64,000 bases of DNA from CAZVWJ01 sp964631325 (lineage in GTDB: Bacteria > T1Sed10-126), in the NCBI GenBank assembly GCA_964631325.1, contig CAZVWJ010000004.1, positions 35,894-99,893 on the forward strand, in the 5' to 3' direction. Below the pieces are notes generated by a model that did no database searches, was not told the origin of the DNA, and saw only the letters and a list, made by a program, of their open reading frames with translations. The translations under genes were made by a program, and so were the position numbers. Positions 17,434-26,589 of this stretch are shown in pieces (position 1 is the first letter of the stretch; the number at the start of each line of letters is the position of its first letter).

Positions 17434-18816
17434 ATGCAAATTCTAGCCTCCCTTAAAAATTTCCTTAGCCAGTTTTCTTTTCCTGACGACCCCCCCGATT
17501 TTATGGTTGGTGTTTCCGGTGGTTCGGATTCGATGGTTTTATTGTGGGCTCTTACCGAACTGGCTCCCCAATTCAACTATCAATTGTTTGTTTTACATTT
17601 TAATTATCGTCTTCACCGTCGTGCCGACGAAGCGTATCAAGTGGTCAGGTCCTGGACTGAAAAAAGGGGAGTACCTTTGATTGATACTGTGCTCTGGAAT
17701 CCGGAAGCGGTTAAAGATTCTTCCGGAAGCCTGGAAGATGAAGCGCGTAAAATTCGTTATGACTTTTTTTCTACCGCGGGACGTATCCTGGGGACTGAGA
17801 AGTTATTTCTTGCTCACCAGCGCGATGACCAGGTAGAAACTGTTTTACTTAATCTTGGTCGAGGTTGCGGAGTGTTTGGTCTCCAGGGAATGCGGGCTGT
17901 TAATGAACGGGATAACCTGGAGATTTTGCGACCATTTTTAGATATTTCTGCGCGGGAAATCCGGCAGACAGTTCGTGAACGGGAGATTCCTTTTGTGGAG
18001 GACCCCACTAACAAAGACCCCGGTTATGCTCGTAATCGACTTCGTCACGAAATTTTGCCAGCCTGGCAAAAAGCTCAACCCGATCCGGTGAAGGCCATTT
18101 ACAAGTTGAGCCGTCGCGTTCGAAAGGAAAACGATTTCTGGGAAACTTATTTGGAAGATAATTTTCAATTCTGGTGCTGGAAAAAAGAAATACAGGTTGC
18201 AGTGTCGGATTTTCTATCGCAACCGGAAGCTGCCAGGCTTCGTCTACTTCATTACTTATTTAAAAAGCTGGCCGGTAAACAATTGCTTTCCGAACAAAAT
18301 CTAATTGATTTGGTTTCCCTGTTTTCTGCTAATAATTCCGGTAAAATCATCCACATGCCGGAAGGGTTCAGAGGTTGTCGTGAGTATGATAGAGTGGCAT
18401 TATATAAAAAAATGCGTGAATCAGAAGAAAAAGTAGATATAATGGACAACATACCGGGCAGTATAAATTGGCCCGGCGGCGGAAAAATAAAGCTGGATTA
18501 TTCAGCTCCCGTTTCTAAGGAGATTTTTGCGAGTCGTCTTGAGGAAGAATTGCTCAAGGGTTCTATTTTGCGAACCTGGAAGCCGGGGGACAGGTTGTTG
18601 CAAGGGGGCCGTTCCCGAAAATTAAAAGAAATTTTTCAGGCGGAAAAAATCCCCTATCGTGCCCGGCGAAGCTGGCCCCTGGTTGTGAACGATAAGAAAA
18701 TCCTGGCCGCCGTGGGGTTGGCGGTTAATGATGGTTACACGACCCAGAATGCTGTTATAATTAAGTTCCGGCCGCAACATCCTAAGTTTGCCCAGATAAC
18801 TACTCCGGGAGGTTGA
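17434..18816 (+). CDS. tilS: tRNA(Ile)-lysidine synthetase
   Basis: Converts C34 of the CAT-anticodon tRNA-Ile to lysidine, changing its decoding from AUG to AUA. The N-type ATP pyrophosphatase P-loop GVSGGSDSM lies near residue 27. LFLAHQRDDQVETVLLNLGRG and FVEDPTNKDPGYARNRLRHEILP are further family signatures. The TilS C-terminal domain ends with RTWKPGDRLLQGG. At 460 residues it has full length. It is followed after 3 bases by hpt, a standard Firmicute order (tilS-hpt, often with ftsH next; here folP follows instead). Confidence 0.95.
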   Translation: MQILASLKNFLSQFSFPDDPPDFMVGVSGGSDSMVLLWALTELAPQFNYQLFVLHFNYRLHRRADEAYQVVRSWTEKRGVPLIDTVLWNPEAVKDSSGSLEDEARKIRYDFFSTAGRILGTEKLFLAHQRDDQVETVLLNLGRGCGVFGLQGMRAVNERDNLEILRPFLDISAREIRQTVREREIPFVEDPTNKDPGYARNRLRHEILPAWQKAQPDPVKAIYKLSRRVRKENDFWETYLEDNFQFWCWKKEIQVAVSDFLSQPEAARLRLLHYLFKKLAGKQLLSEQNLIDLVSLFSANNSGKIIHMPEGFRGCREYDRVALYKKMRESEEKVDIMDNIPGSINWPGGGKIKLDYSAPVSKEIFASRLEEELLKGSILRTWKPGDRLLQGGRSRKLKEIFQAEKIPYRARRSWPLVVNDKKILAAVGLAVNDGYTTQNAVIIKFRPQHPKFAQITTPGG

Positions 18817-18819
18817 TTT

Positions 18820-19392
18820 ATGACTCCGCCAGAATGGCAGGAAAGATTAGGTGATATTGTCGATGAAATTATTTTTACCGAAGACCAAATTAATTCTGAG
18901 GTAAAAAAATTAGGTCGAGAAATTACGGCTGATTACCAGGACCAGGACTTGTTAATTATTGGTGTGTTGCGCGGTGCGTTTGTTTTTATGGCCGATTTGA
19001 TTCGGGAACTGGATCTCTGCGTCTCGGTCGATTTTATGCTTGTTTCGTCGTATGAAGAAAACAAGGAAACCACGGGAGTAGTGCGGATTATCAAAGATGC
19101 CAAAGAGAACATTTTTGGTCGCCATGTGCTCATAGTGGAAGACATAGTGGATACCGGGCTAACTTATTATAATCTGAAGAAAACCTTGAAAACTCGTGAG
19201 CCGGCTTCTCTCTCCGTCTGTACACTGTTAAACAAACAGGTTAATCGCCGGGTGGATGTTTCAGTGGATTATTACGGTTTTGAGTCGCCGGATGAATTTC
19301 TGGTGGGTTACGGACTTGATTACCGGGAATATTATCGTGAATGTCCCTATATTTTCAAACCCACTGAAACTGCCCTGCAAGAAATAGGATAA
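18820..19392 (+). CDS. hpt: Hypoxanthine-guanine phosphoribosyltransferase
   Basis: Salvages hypoxanthine and guanine with PRPP. The PRPP loop VEDIVDTGLTY is near residue 107, the phosphate-binding GVLRGAFVFMADL near residue 48, and the purine-specificity region is YGLDYREYYRECPYI. 190 residues is close to the usual 180. ATG follows GGGAGGTTGATTT. It is closely packed between tilS and folP. Confidence 0.95.
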   Translation: MTPPEWQERLGDIVDEIIFTEDQINSEVKKLGREITADYQDQDLLIIGVLRGAFVFMADLIRELDLCVSVDFMLVSSYEENKETTGVVRIIKDAKENIFGRHVLIVEDIVDTGLTYYNLKKTLKTREPASLSVCTLLNKQVNRRVDVSVDYYGFESPDEFLVGYGLDYREYYRECPYIFKPTETALQEIG

Positions 19393-19400
19393 ATATACCT

Positions 19401-20231
19401 ATGGCTGTGGGAAAATTTTTATCCAATCTTGAACCCCCTGGATTAATGGGGATTATTAATGTAACTCCGGATTCTTTTTACGACGGCGGAGAATACAACC
19501 GGGTAGAGGCTGCTGTGAACCGCGCTCGAAATTTAGTGGCTGAAGGGGCGGATTTGCTTGATGTCGGGGGTGTTTCCAGTCGCCCCGGGGCTCCGGAGGT
19601 TTCTCCCGCAGAAGAACGCCGTCGGGTCGCGCCGGTTGTTCGCGCTCTCCGGGAAGCCGGAATCACCTGTCCTATTTCCGTAGATACTTTTAGAGCCTCT
19701 ATTGCCGAAGCAACTCTGGAAGCCGGAGCTGACTGGATAAACGATATTACAGCTCTTCGGGCTGACCCGGAGCTGGCTGAGATTATAGCTGAGCGGGAAG
19801 TTCCCCTTGTTTTAATGCATATGCAGGGGACCCCGCAGGATATGCAGGATAATCCCTCCTATTCCGATGTAATCACGGAAGTATGTAATTTTTTTGAGAA
19901 ACAAATAAAGTTTGCTCGAAGCCGGGGGATTAGTGAAAATCAACTCCTGTTGGACCCGGGGATTGGTTTTGGCAAGACACTCCGGCATAACGGCCGGATA
20001 CTCCGCGAACTCGATAAATTTAACCGGTTTAATTTGCCGCTATTAATAGGTCACAGCCGGAAATCGTATCTGGAGGATTTGTTAGACCGCGAAGTGGAGG
20101 GCCGGTTACCCGGCACCCTGGCAACTTCAGCGCATCTTTTTTATAAAAATGTTGATATAATTAGGGTGCATGACATGGCGGCCCACTTTGATTTGCGACG
20201 GGTTTTATCCTGGCTGAGAAAAAATGGTTGA
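19401..20231 (+). CDS. folP: Dihydropteroate synthase
   Basis: Joins p-aminobenzoate to dihydropterin pyrophosphate in folate synthesis. The N-terminal GIINVTPDSFYDGG, the second signature GADLLDVGGVSSRPGA, DPGIGFGKT and the C-terminal RVHDMAA are all present. 276 residues is a normal length. No other folate synthesis genes flank it, apart from folD 12 kb away. Its stop TGA (20229-20231) lies 8 bases before the PilZ gene start. Confidence 0.95.
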   Translation: MAVGKFLSNLEPPGLMGIINVTPDSFYDGGEYNRVEAAVNRARNLVAEGADLLDVGGVSSRPGAPEVSPAEERRRVAPVVRALREAGITCPISVDTFRASIAEATLEAGADWINDITALRADPELAEIIAEREVPLVLMHMQGTPQDMQDNPSYSDVITEVCNFFEKQIKFARSRGISENQLLLDPGIGFGKTLRHNGRILRELDKFNRFNLPLLIGHSRKSYLEDLLDREVEGRLPGTLATSAHLFYKNVDIIRVHDMAAHFDLRRVLSWLRKNG

Positions 20232-20239
20232 GGTCAAAA

Positions 20240-20911
20240 ATGGAAGATGTAACCTATGAGACTCCTGAATTTGAAGAACGGCAAAAACTGGAGTTACGAA
20301 TCAATTCTGAGCCGTTGCGGGGCAAATATTCTACTTTTATTAAAGAAATTGTTGCTTCTCACTTGATGGTTGAGGTTCCTTCGGTGGAGGGACTTTATTT
20401 ACCCGTGAAAGTGGGACGCCCGGTGCTGGTAGAATATCGCCGTGTTTCGGCCCGGTATCAGTTTGAATCCCGAGTTACGGAGCGAGATGATGACTCTGAT
20501 CCGCCGCTGCTGGCGATAAAACGTCCTTCACGGGTCAAAAGAATTCAAAAGCGGGACTTTGTTCGGGTTCCCTGTAGCATTGAAGCGCGGTTGTTTGTGG
20601 ATGAAGATCTTGAAGATCCCGATCTACCAACTAAAATTAATGGTGAAATCTTAGATTTAAGTGCCGGGGGTTTAAAATTCAAAACTAACGTTCCCCTGCC
20701 TGTTTCGTCCCGGGTTAGCTTTCAGTTTGAGTTGCCCCTGGTAAACCGGGAAATAGACAATCTATACGGTTATATTTTACGGCGTGAGTGGGACGAGGTT
20801 AATCAGTTTTATTTTCTCGCCGTTCAGTTTGAAGGTGTCCTGGAAGAACAAAAGTCCGCTTTAATTCAGTACACCTATCGGCGTCAGTTGAAGCTTAATA
20901 AGTCCAGTTGA
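20240..20911 (+). CDS. PilZ-domain c-di-GMP receptor with YcgR-like N-terminal domain
   Basis: 223 residues. The N-terminal half resembles the YcgR/flagellar-brake beta-barrel domain (LYLPVKVGRPVLVEYRR). The C-terminal PilZ domain has the c-di-GMP-binding RDFVRVPCSIEARLF (RxxxR-like) and DLSAGGLKF (D/NxSxxG) motifs. It should bind c-di-GMP and control motility or surface behaviour. ATG 20240 is chosen because GAGGT lies 6 bases upstream; a TTG at 20228 would overlap folP. No flagellar genes are seen in the window. Confidence 0.85.
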   Translation: MEDVTYETPEFEERQKLELRINSEPLRGKYSTFIKEIVASHLMVEVPSVEGLYLPVKVGRPVLVEYRRVSARYQFESRVTERDDDSDPPLLAIKRPSRVKRIQKRDFVRVPCSIEARLFVDEDLEDPDLPTKINGEILDLSAGGLKFKTNVPLPVSSRVSFQFELPLVNREIDNLYGYILRREWDEVNQFYFLAVQFEGVLEEQKSALIQYTYRRQLKLNKSS

Positions 20912-20968
20912 CCTCACAGCCTCTTTTTGGAGAGAGTCTAATAAAAACAGTGAAGGTAAGGAAGAGTA

Positions 20969-21721
20969 ATGTTTGAGATAATTAAATTCATTGCCTGGAC
21001 GGATATCCTTGACGTTCTGATAACTTTTTTAATTTTTTACGGGATTTATCTGACCATCCGGGGCACCCGGGCGCTTCAGTTGTTACTTGGTGTGGGGGTT
21101 TTTGTTGTTTTCCGGGGGATGGTGGAAATCATGCAACTGCGTGCCCTGAGTTTCCTTTTTGGCAAATTCTTTGATGTGGGCTTGATTTTTTTGATTGTGC
21201 TTTTCCAACCTGAAATTCGCTCGGGACTTACTAATCTTGGCCAGCAGCGCTTCTGGGCGATATTTGAAGAACTGGAGAGCGAAGAATTTATCGATCGAAT
21301 TGTAAAGACTTGTGAGAAACTTTCCCGCCGGGAAGTTGGGGGATTGATTGCAATTGAGAGAGAGGTTGGACTGAAAAATTATCTTCAGACTGGTACTGAA
21401 ATAAACTCAGTAGTAACTGCGGACCTGCTAACCACTGTTTTTATGTCCAAAGGTCCCCTGCACGACGGAGCTGTAATTATCCAGGACAACAGAATTACTG
21501 CTGCCGGTTGTGTGTTTCCATTAAGTGACCGTACTGATCTTCCGGCCAGTTTTGGTACCCGCCACCGGGCTGCAGTAGGTCTGGCAGAGGAGACTGATGC
21601 CCTCCTGGTGGCTATTTCTGAGGAGACGGGAGAAATAACCCTGGTTTTTAAGAACAAATATTACCAGGATATTTCCGTTGAAGAACTTGAAGATCATCTT
21701 TTTACCCATTTAAACCTATGA
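20969..21721 (+). CDS. cdaA: Membrane diadenylate cyclase CdaA
   Basis: Makes c-di-AMP from two ATP. Three N-terminal transmembrane helices (about residues 10-80) are followed by a DisA_N catalytic domain with DGAVII near residue 166 and RHRAAVGL near residue 195, the two defining motifs. 250 residues is normal. It overlaps the regulator cdaR by 4 bases and heads the conserved cdaA-cdaR-glmM set. c-di-AMP controls potassium and osmolyte balance, which fits a salt-adapted cell. Confidence 0.95.
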   Translation: MFEIIKFIAWTDILDVLITFLIFYGIYLTIRGTRALQLLLGVGVFVVFRGMVEIMQLRALSFLFGKFFDVGLIFLIVLFQPEIRSGLTNLGQQRFWAIFEELESEEFIDRIVKTCEKLSRREVGGLIAIEREVGLKNYLQTGTEINSVVTADLLTTVFMSKGPLHDGAVIIQDNRITAAGCVFPLSDRTDLPASFGTRHRAAVGLAEETDALLVAISEETGEITLVFKNKYYQDISVEELEDHLFTHLNL

Positions 21722-22662
21722 ATATATTAATTTTTTTAAAACGTTTTTTTGTTGAAAATTGGCTTCCTAAATTGATTTGTCTGGTTATTGCCCTGGGACT
21801 GTGGTCCTGGGTTGCGATCCAGCAGACCACGGAAAAAACTTATGAAGTTCCAATCACGTTTACTGAAATTCCCAAGGGAAAGGTAATCGCTCCGGCCACC
21901 CGACGCCAGGTTTCTGTCCGGATACGGGGACCAAAAACAACTGTGGGCAATCTCTCGGTCCGGGACCTGGGAGTGGAATTGAGTTTGAGTGGATTTGAAG
22001 GGGAAGAGGGGGTCCGTCGAATTTTTCCCTGGGATGTTAAACATCCTCCTAACGTAGAAGTTATTAGCATTGATCCCGGTAATATTCGGGTTCGTTTGGA
22101 GACCTGGGAAAAAAGAAGAATTTCCGTTCGTCCTGTTCTAACCGGTGATAAAAAAGTTGATTATAATTACAGTTTCACCGTCAGTCCTGATACGGCAATT
22201 GTGGTAGGGCCCAGCAATGACATGAAAAAGATCACCGAGCTTCCGCTGGGAGAAGTTAAATGGCCTCCCCCGTCTGAGCTGCCCACCCGGCGCTCTGTGG
22301 AGGCTGAGCTTCCTCCGAGCTTTCGTCTGGAATATCCCCCCCAGAATAATTTTGTCCTTCAACTTGAAGCCCAGCGCTCGGTGAGTACCCGAAAATTTTC
22401 TGCGGTTCCCCTGAAAATTTATTCCGTCCCCCCGAATCGTAAGGCTACCGTGACTCCGGAAAAAATCAATATCATGGTAAAAGGGCCTACTTCTAAAATA
22501 AAAGCATTAACTGTTGAAGATATCAAGCTCAGGGTAGAAGCTCCCGCCCCGGAAGAAAAAATCGCAATTAAAAAAATACAGGTTTCTTTGCCCAAAAATA
22601 TTCAATTAGTTAAGGATCCTGCCGGCCTCCGGACAGTTAAAGTAAGGTTGGAGGGGAAGTAA
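21718..22662 (+). CDS. cdaR: CdaR, YbbR-domain regulator of CdaA
   Basis: One N-terminal membrane helix (about residues 14-31, LPKLICLVIALGLWSWVA) is followed by repeated extracytoplasmic YbbR domains, each with a pattern like VSVRIRGPKTTV and INIMVKGPTSKI. CdaR binds and tunes the membrane cyclase CdaA. 314 residues would accommodate three YbbR repeats. It is translationally coupled to cdaA (ATGA) and 2 bases before glmM. Confidence 0.92.
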   Translation: MNILIFLKRFFVENWLPKLICLVIALGLWSWVAIQQTTEKTYEVPITFTEIPKGKVIAPATRRQVSVRIRGPKTTVGNLSVRDLGVELSLSGFEGEEGVRRIFPWDVKHPPNVEVISIDPGNIRVRLETWEKRRISVRPVLTGDKKVDYNYSFTVSPDTAIVVGPSNDMKKITELPLGEVKWPPPSELPTRRSVEAELPPSFRLEYPPQNNFVLQLEAQRSVSTRKFSAVPLKIYSVPPNRKATVTPEKINIMVKGPTSKIKALTVEDIKLRVEAPAPEEKIAIKKIQVSLPKNIQLVKDPAGLRTVKVRLEGK

Positions 22663-22664
22663 AG

Positions 22665-24002
22665 TTGCCCCGGTTATTTGGTACAGATGGCGTCCGGGGA
22701 GAAGTTAACCGGGAACCACTTTTGCCGGGCACTATCTTTGCCCTCGGTCGGGCTCTTGCTACTTACTGGTACAGGGTTACCGATAAACGATTGGTTGTCC
22801 TTGGTCACGATGGACGGCTTTCGGCTGATTTATTGCAAAATTTAATTTCGGCGGCTCTCCAGGGCGCCGGGTTCAAGGTGGCAAATCTGGGTCTTTGTTC
22901 CACCCCCGCGCTTTCTTTTCTTACCAGAATGCGGGAGACTGCCGGCGGCATAATGATTTCTGCTTCCCACAATTCTTTTTATGATAATGGGATAAAGCCG
23001 TTTAGCTCTACCGGGGAGAAGTTTTCTGAAACTCAGGAAGAAGAGGTGGAAACTTTACTTGCCAAAGAGGATTTTGAGTTAGTTTATCGAGAAGAGCTGG
23101 GCAGATCTATCTTTGCCGGCGAGTGGCTAAGTGAATACCGGGAAGCACTTTCAAATCGGTCTATTTTTTATCCTGGCCGGATTCTGGTTGATTGTGCCAA
23201 CGGCGGGACTTCCCCGTTGGCTCCTTCTCTGCTGGAAAAGTTTTGCAATTCAGCTTATTTTGTGAATACCGAACCTGACGGAACAAATATTAATCAGGAT
23301 TGTGGAAGTTTAAACGTTGAAAATTTAAAACAGATGGTCCGGGGTAAAGATGCGGATCTTGGTTTTGCGTTTGACGGCGATGGAGACCGGGTGCTTGCGA
23401 TCGATGAAAAGGGAGAGGTGGTGGATGGCGATACCTTGATGTATATGCTGGCCAGTTATGCGCGTGAAAAAGAGAAGGATTTTGGAGGACTGATAATTAC
23501 TGTGATGAGCAACTATGGCTTGCGCAGTCTCCTTGACGAAAAGGGAATTAATTATGAAATTGTCGATGTCGGTGATAGAAATGTTTTCCATCGGCTCCAG
23601 GAAAATCAATGGCGACTGGGGGGGGAACAATCAGGTCACATCATAGATCGAGATTGGTTACCTACCGGAGATGGGCTCCGGGTCCTTGTTAAAATTCTTG
23701 AAATTCTTCAGGCCGGGGATAAAAAATTATACGAGTGGAACCAGCAGGTTCCTGAATATCCCCAGGTGCTGAAAAATTTTGAAGTTCCGTCCAAACCACC
23801 ATTAGAAAATCTCAGTAATTCTCGGAAAATGATTAATAATTACGAAGAAAATCTGGGGGAGGGAAGAATCCTGGTAAGATATTCAGGGACTGAACCAATC
23901 GTTCGGGTAATGCTTGAAGGAAAGAATGAAGAGCAACTGGTGGAGTATGCCGAAACAATTGGAAATGAAATTGTCCGGGAAATATGTGAGTTGGAAGGAT
24001 GA
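22665..24002 (+). CDS. glmM: Phosphoglucosamine mutase
   Basis: Converts glucosamine-6-phosphate to glucosamine-1-phosphate for cell wall and LPS precursors. The phosphoserine loop SASHNSFYDNG is near residue 103, the Mg2+ loop DGDGDR near residue 240, the sugar-binding GGEQSGH near residue 325, and the phosphate-binding RYSGTEPIVRV near the C terminus. The TTG start is chosen because the product then begins MPRLFGTDGVRG. In other Firmicutes GlmM also interacts with CdaA. Confidence 0.96.
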   Translation: MPRLFGTDGVRGEVNREPLLPGTIFALGRALATYWYRVTDKRLVVLGHDGRLSADLLQNLISAALQGAGFKVANLGLCSTPALSFLTRMRETAGGIMISASHNSFYDNGIKPFSSTGEKFSETQEEEVETLLAKEDFELVYREELGRSIFAGEWLSEYREALSNRSIFYPGRILVDCANGGTSPLAPSLLEKFCNSAYFVNTEPDGTNINQDCGSLNVENLKQMVRGKDADLGFAFDGDGDRVLAIDEKGEVVDGDTLMYMLASYAREKEKDFGGLIITVMSNYGLRSLLDEKGINYEIVDVGDRNVFHRLQENQWRLGGEQSGHIIDRDWLPTGDGLRVLVKILEILQAGDKKLYEWNQQVPEYPQVLKNFEVPSKPPLENLSNSRKMINNYEENLGEGRILVRYSGTEPIVRVMLEGKNEEQLVEYAETIGNEIVREICELEG

Positions 24003-24027
24003 ATCAAAAAGAGGTTAGGTGATTAAA

Positions 24028-24756
24028 TTGATAAAATTAGGAGTAAACGTGGATCATGTAGCCACAGTTCGCGAGGCGCGGGGAATTGATGTGCCGGATC
24101 CGGTGGCCGCGGCTGTGGAAGCGGAATTAAACGGGGCTGACCTTATTACTGTTCATCGTCGCCTCGATGAGCGACACATCCATGATCGTGACGTTGATAT
24201 TTTGCGTCAGACGGTCAAAACTCCCCTTAATTTGGAAATGGCAATTAATCCTGAAATAGTTGATAGAGCTTTGGAAATCTGTCCTGATAAAGCCACCCTG
24301 GTGCCCGAAGATCGACAGGAAGTAACTACCGAGGGGGGGCTGGCAGTGGCGGGCCGGGAGAAAAAAATTGCCGGGACGGTTAATAAGCTCCGGGATGCCG
24401 GAATAGTGGTGGCCCTGTTTGTGGATCCGGATCAAAAACAGCTTCAGGCGGCCGGAGAAGTTGGTGCTGATGAAGTGGAACTTCATACCGGAGATTACGC
24501 GGAAACACCGGTTGGTAGCTTTGAACGCGAAGAAGCACTGGACCGATTGGCCCGAGCTGCGGAAACCACTGAGGAAATAGGTCTGGAAGTATGTGCAGGG
24601 CATGGCCTTAATTACCGAAATGTAAAACCGATTGCCGCCCTGGAGCCGGTGGCTGAGTTAAATATTGGCCACGCTATAATTTCCCGGGCAGTAATGGTCG
24701 GGATAGGCCGAGCCACCCGTCAGATGAAGGACTTGATGCTGGAGGCGGTGGAATAA
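24028..24756 (+). CDS. pdxJ: Pyridoxine 5'-phosphate synthase
   Basis: Last step of the DXP-dependent vitamin B6 pathway, closing the ring from deoxyxylulose 5-phosphate and aminoacetone phosphate. It has LGVNVDHVATVREARG at the N terminus, ADLITVHRRLDERHIHDRDV, TLVPEDRQEVTTEGG and GHGLNYRNV. TTG 24028 is chosen because AGGTGA lies 5 bases upstream and the product starts like its homologues; GTG 24019 is an alternative. It sits between glmM and glmS. The DXP substrate comes from dxs further downstream in this window. Confidence 0.94.
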   Translation: MIKLGVNVDHVATVREARGIDVPDPVAAAVEAELNGADLITVHRRLDERHIHDRDVDILRQTVKTPLNLEMAINPEIVDRALEICPDKATLVPEDRQEVTTEGGLAVAGREKKIAGTVNKLRDAGIVVALFVDPDQKQLQAAGEVGADEVELHTGDYAETPVGSFEREEALDRLARAAETTEEIGLEVCAGHGLNYRNVKPIAALEPVAELNIGHAIISRAVMVGIGRATRQMKDLMLEAVE

Positions 24757-24758
24757 TT

Positions 24759-26582
24759 ATGTGTGGAATAGTTGGTTACTCGGGCGAAGCCCGGGCTCTT
24801 CCGGTATTACTCGAAGCTCTTCACCGGTTAGAATACCGTGGTTATGATTCGGCTGGAGTGGCAGTTGAGGAAACCGATGGTTTTTTTCTTCAGAAAATTG
24901 AAGGGAAGATAGAAAAACTTGAGAATTCTTTGTCTTCTTCGGGTTCAGAGGGGACGAGCGGAATTGGTCATACTCGCTGGGCAACTCATGGTGAACCTTC
25001 GGTTGCAAATGCCCACCCCCATTTTAGTGAAGATCGCCAGATTATGCTCGTTCATAACGGGATCATTGAAAACCACGAGAGCCTCCGTGAACAACTCAAA
25101 TCAGACCCGGAATTCACCTCAGAGACAGACACCGAGGTGTTGGTGCACCTGCTGGCTGAAAATTACCAGGGGGATTTAACTAAAGCACTTCGTACTTCGT
25201 TGGAAGCGGTGAAAGGTTCATTCGCCGTCCTTGCCATGCACGCCAGTGAGCCGGGTAAACTGGTTGCCGCTCGTTCCGGCAGTCCCCTGATCATTGGCTG
25301 CGGGGGAGAAGGAAATTACGTTGCTTCAGATTTACCTGCTTTACTGGATTTTACCCGTGAAGTTATTTTTCTTGATGAAGATGAAATTGCCACGGTGACG
25401 GATGAGTCGATTGAGGTTCAGACCCTTGGCGGGGAAAAGAGAAAAAAGGCGGTAAATAATATAAGTTGGGATGCTGTCCAGGCCCAGAAAAGTGGCTATA
25501 AACACTTTATGCTGAAAGAAATTGCCGAACAACCCCAGGTGCTACGACAGGCAATGCGGGGCCGGATCGAGGCGGGGAAGGATGTTGATTTCCCCAACCT
25601 TGAGCTTGACCCGGATTTGTTGAGAAATCTTGAGAAAATCACTTTGATTGCCTGCGGAACTTCTTATCATGCCTGTCTGGTGGCCCGCTACTGGTTGGAG
25701 GAGTTAACTGATCTGGAAATTGAAGTTGATATTGGTTCGGAATACCGCTATCGAACTGTTTCTTACAACTCCGACTCCGAGTTGTTGTTGACTATAAGCC
25801 AAAGTGGAGAAACTGCTGATACCCTTGCCGCTCTGCGCAAAGTCAAGGCTGAGGGGGTACCGGTCTTATCTATCTGCAACGTCCTCGGCTCAACAATGGC
25901 CCGCGAGGCGGACGGGGTTCTTTATACTCACGCCGGTCCGGAAATCGGGGTTGCTTCCACTAAGTCTTTTACGACTCAACTGGTGGTCCTTTTTCTTTTT
26001 TCTTATTACCTTGGCAAGCTCCGGGGCTCTTACCCCGGGAATCCGGAATTACTGGAGGATCTCAGGGAGATTCCCGATCAGGTGGATACGATAATTCGGG
26101 ACCGGGATGTTTACCGGCAAATTGCTGCTGACCAGTTTAAAAAAGAGGATTTTCTTTTCCTGGGTCGTCATCTTAATTATCCGGTTGCTATGGAAGGAGC
26201 GCTTAAATTAAAGGAAATTTCCTATATACACGCCGAAGGTTATCCGGCCGGCGAAATGAAACACGGCCCCATTGCTCTGATTGATGAGGAAATTCCAGTC
26301 GTGGTTCTCAGTCCGCACAGCCGGGTGGAAAGTAAAATGATCAGTAACGTCGAGGAAGTGAAAGCTCGCGGGGGGCTGGTTCTTGGCGTTTGTATGGAAT
26401 CGATGGAGGAAGGATTGCCGAAAATGTGTGACTATTTGATTTCTCTGCCGGATACGGCAGAGTTGCTCACTCCCTTTTTATCCACCATTCCAATGCAGAT
26501 AATGTCCTATGAACTGGCTGTTCGCCGTGGCTGTGATGTTGACCAACCTCGTAATTTGGCCAAATCTGTTACGGTGGAATAA
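24759..26582 (+). CDS. glmS: Glutamine-fructose-6-phosphate aminotransferase (isomerizing)
   Basis: Makes glucosamine-6-phosphate, the entry to amino sugars. The N-terminal glutaminase starts MCGIVGYSG with the catalytic Cys at residue 2. Two SIS sugar-isomerase domains follow (ACGTSYHACLVARYW and LGRHLNYPVAMEGALKLKEISYIHAEGYPAGEMKHGPIAL), and the protein ends DVDQPRNLAKSVTVE. 607 residues is typical. No glmS ribozyme can be placed upstream, because only 2 bases separate it from pdxJ. Confidence 0.97.
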   Translation: MCGIVGYSGEARALPVLLEALHRLEYRGYDSAGVAVEETDGFFLQKIEGKIEKLENSLSSSGSEGTSGIGHTRWATHGEPSVANAHPHFSEDRQIMLVHNGIIENHESLREQLKSDPEFTSETDTEVLVHLLAENYQGDLTKALRTSLEAVKGSFAVLAMHASEPGKLVAARSGSPLIIGCGGEGNYVASDLPALLDFTREVIFLDEDEIATVTDESIEVQTLGGEKRKKAVNNISWDAVQAQKSGYKHFMLKEIAEQPQVLRQAMRGRIEAGKDVDFPNLELDPDLLRNLEKITLIACGTSYHACLVARYWLEELTDLEIEVDIGSEYRYRTVSYNSDSELLLTISQSGETADTLAALRKVKAEGVPVLSICNVLGSTMAREADGVLYTHAGPEIGVASTKSFTTQLVVLFLFSYYLGKLRGSYPGNPELLEDLREIPDQVDTIIRDRDVYRQIAADQFKKEDFLFLGRHLNYPVAMEGALKLKEISYIHAEGYPAGEMKHGPIALIDEEIPVVVLSPHSRVESKMISNVEEVKARGGLVLGVCMESMEEGLPKMCDYLISLPDTAELLTPFLSTIPMQIMSYELAVRRGCDVDQPRNLAKSVTVE

Positions 26583-26589
26583 GTTTTCT

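Noticed and set aside
24740..24780. glmS ribozyme
   Set aside because: Only 2 bases separate pdxJ from glmS, leaving no room for the ribozyme.
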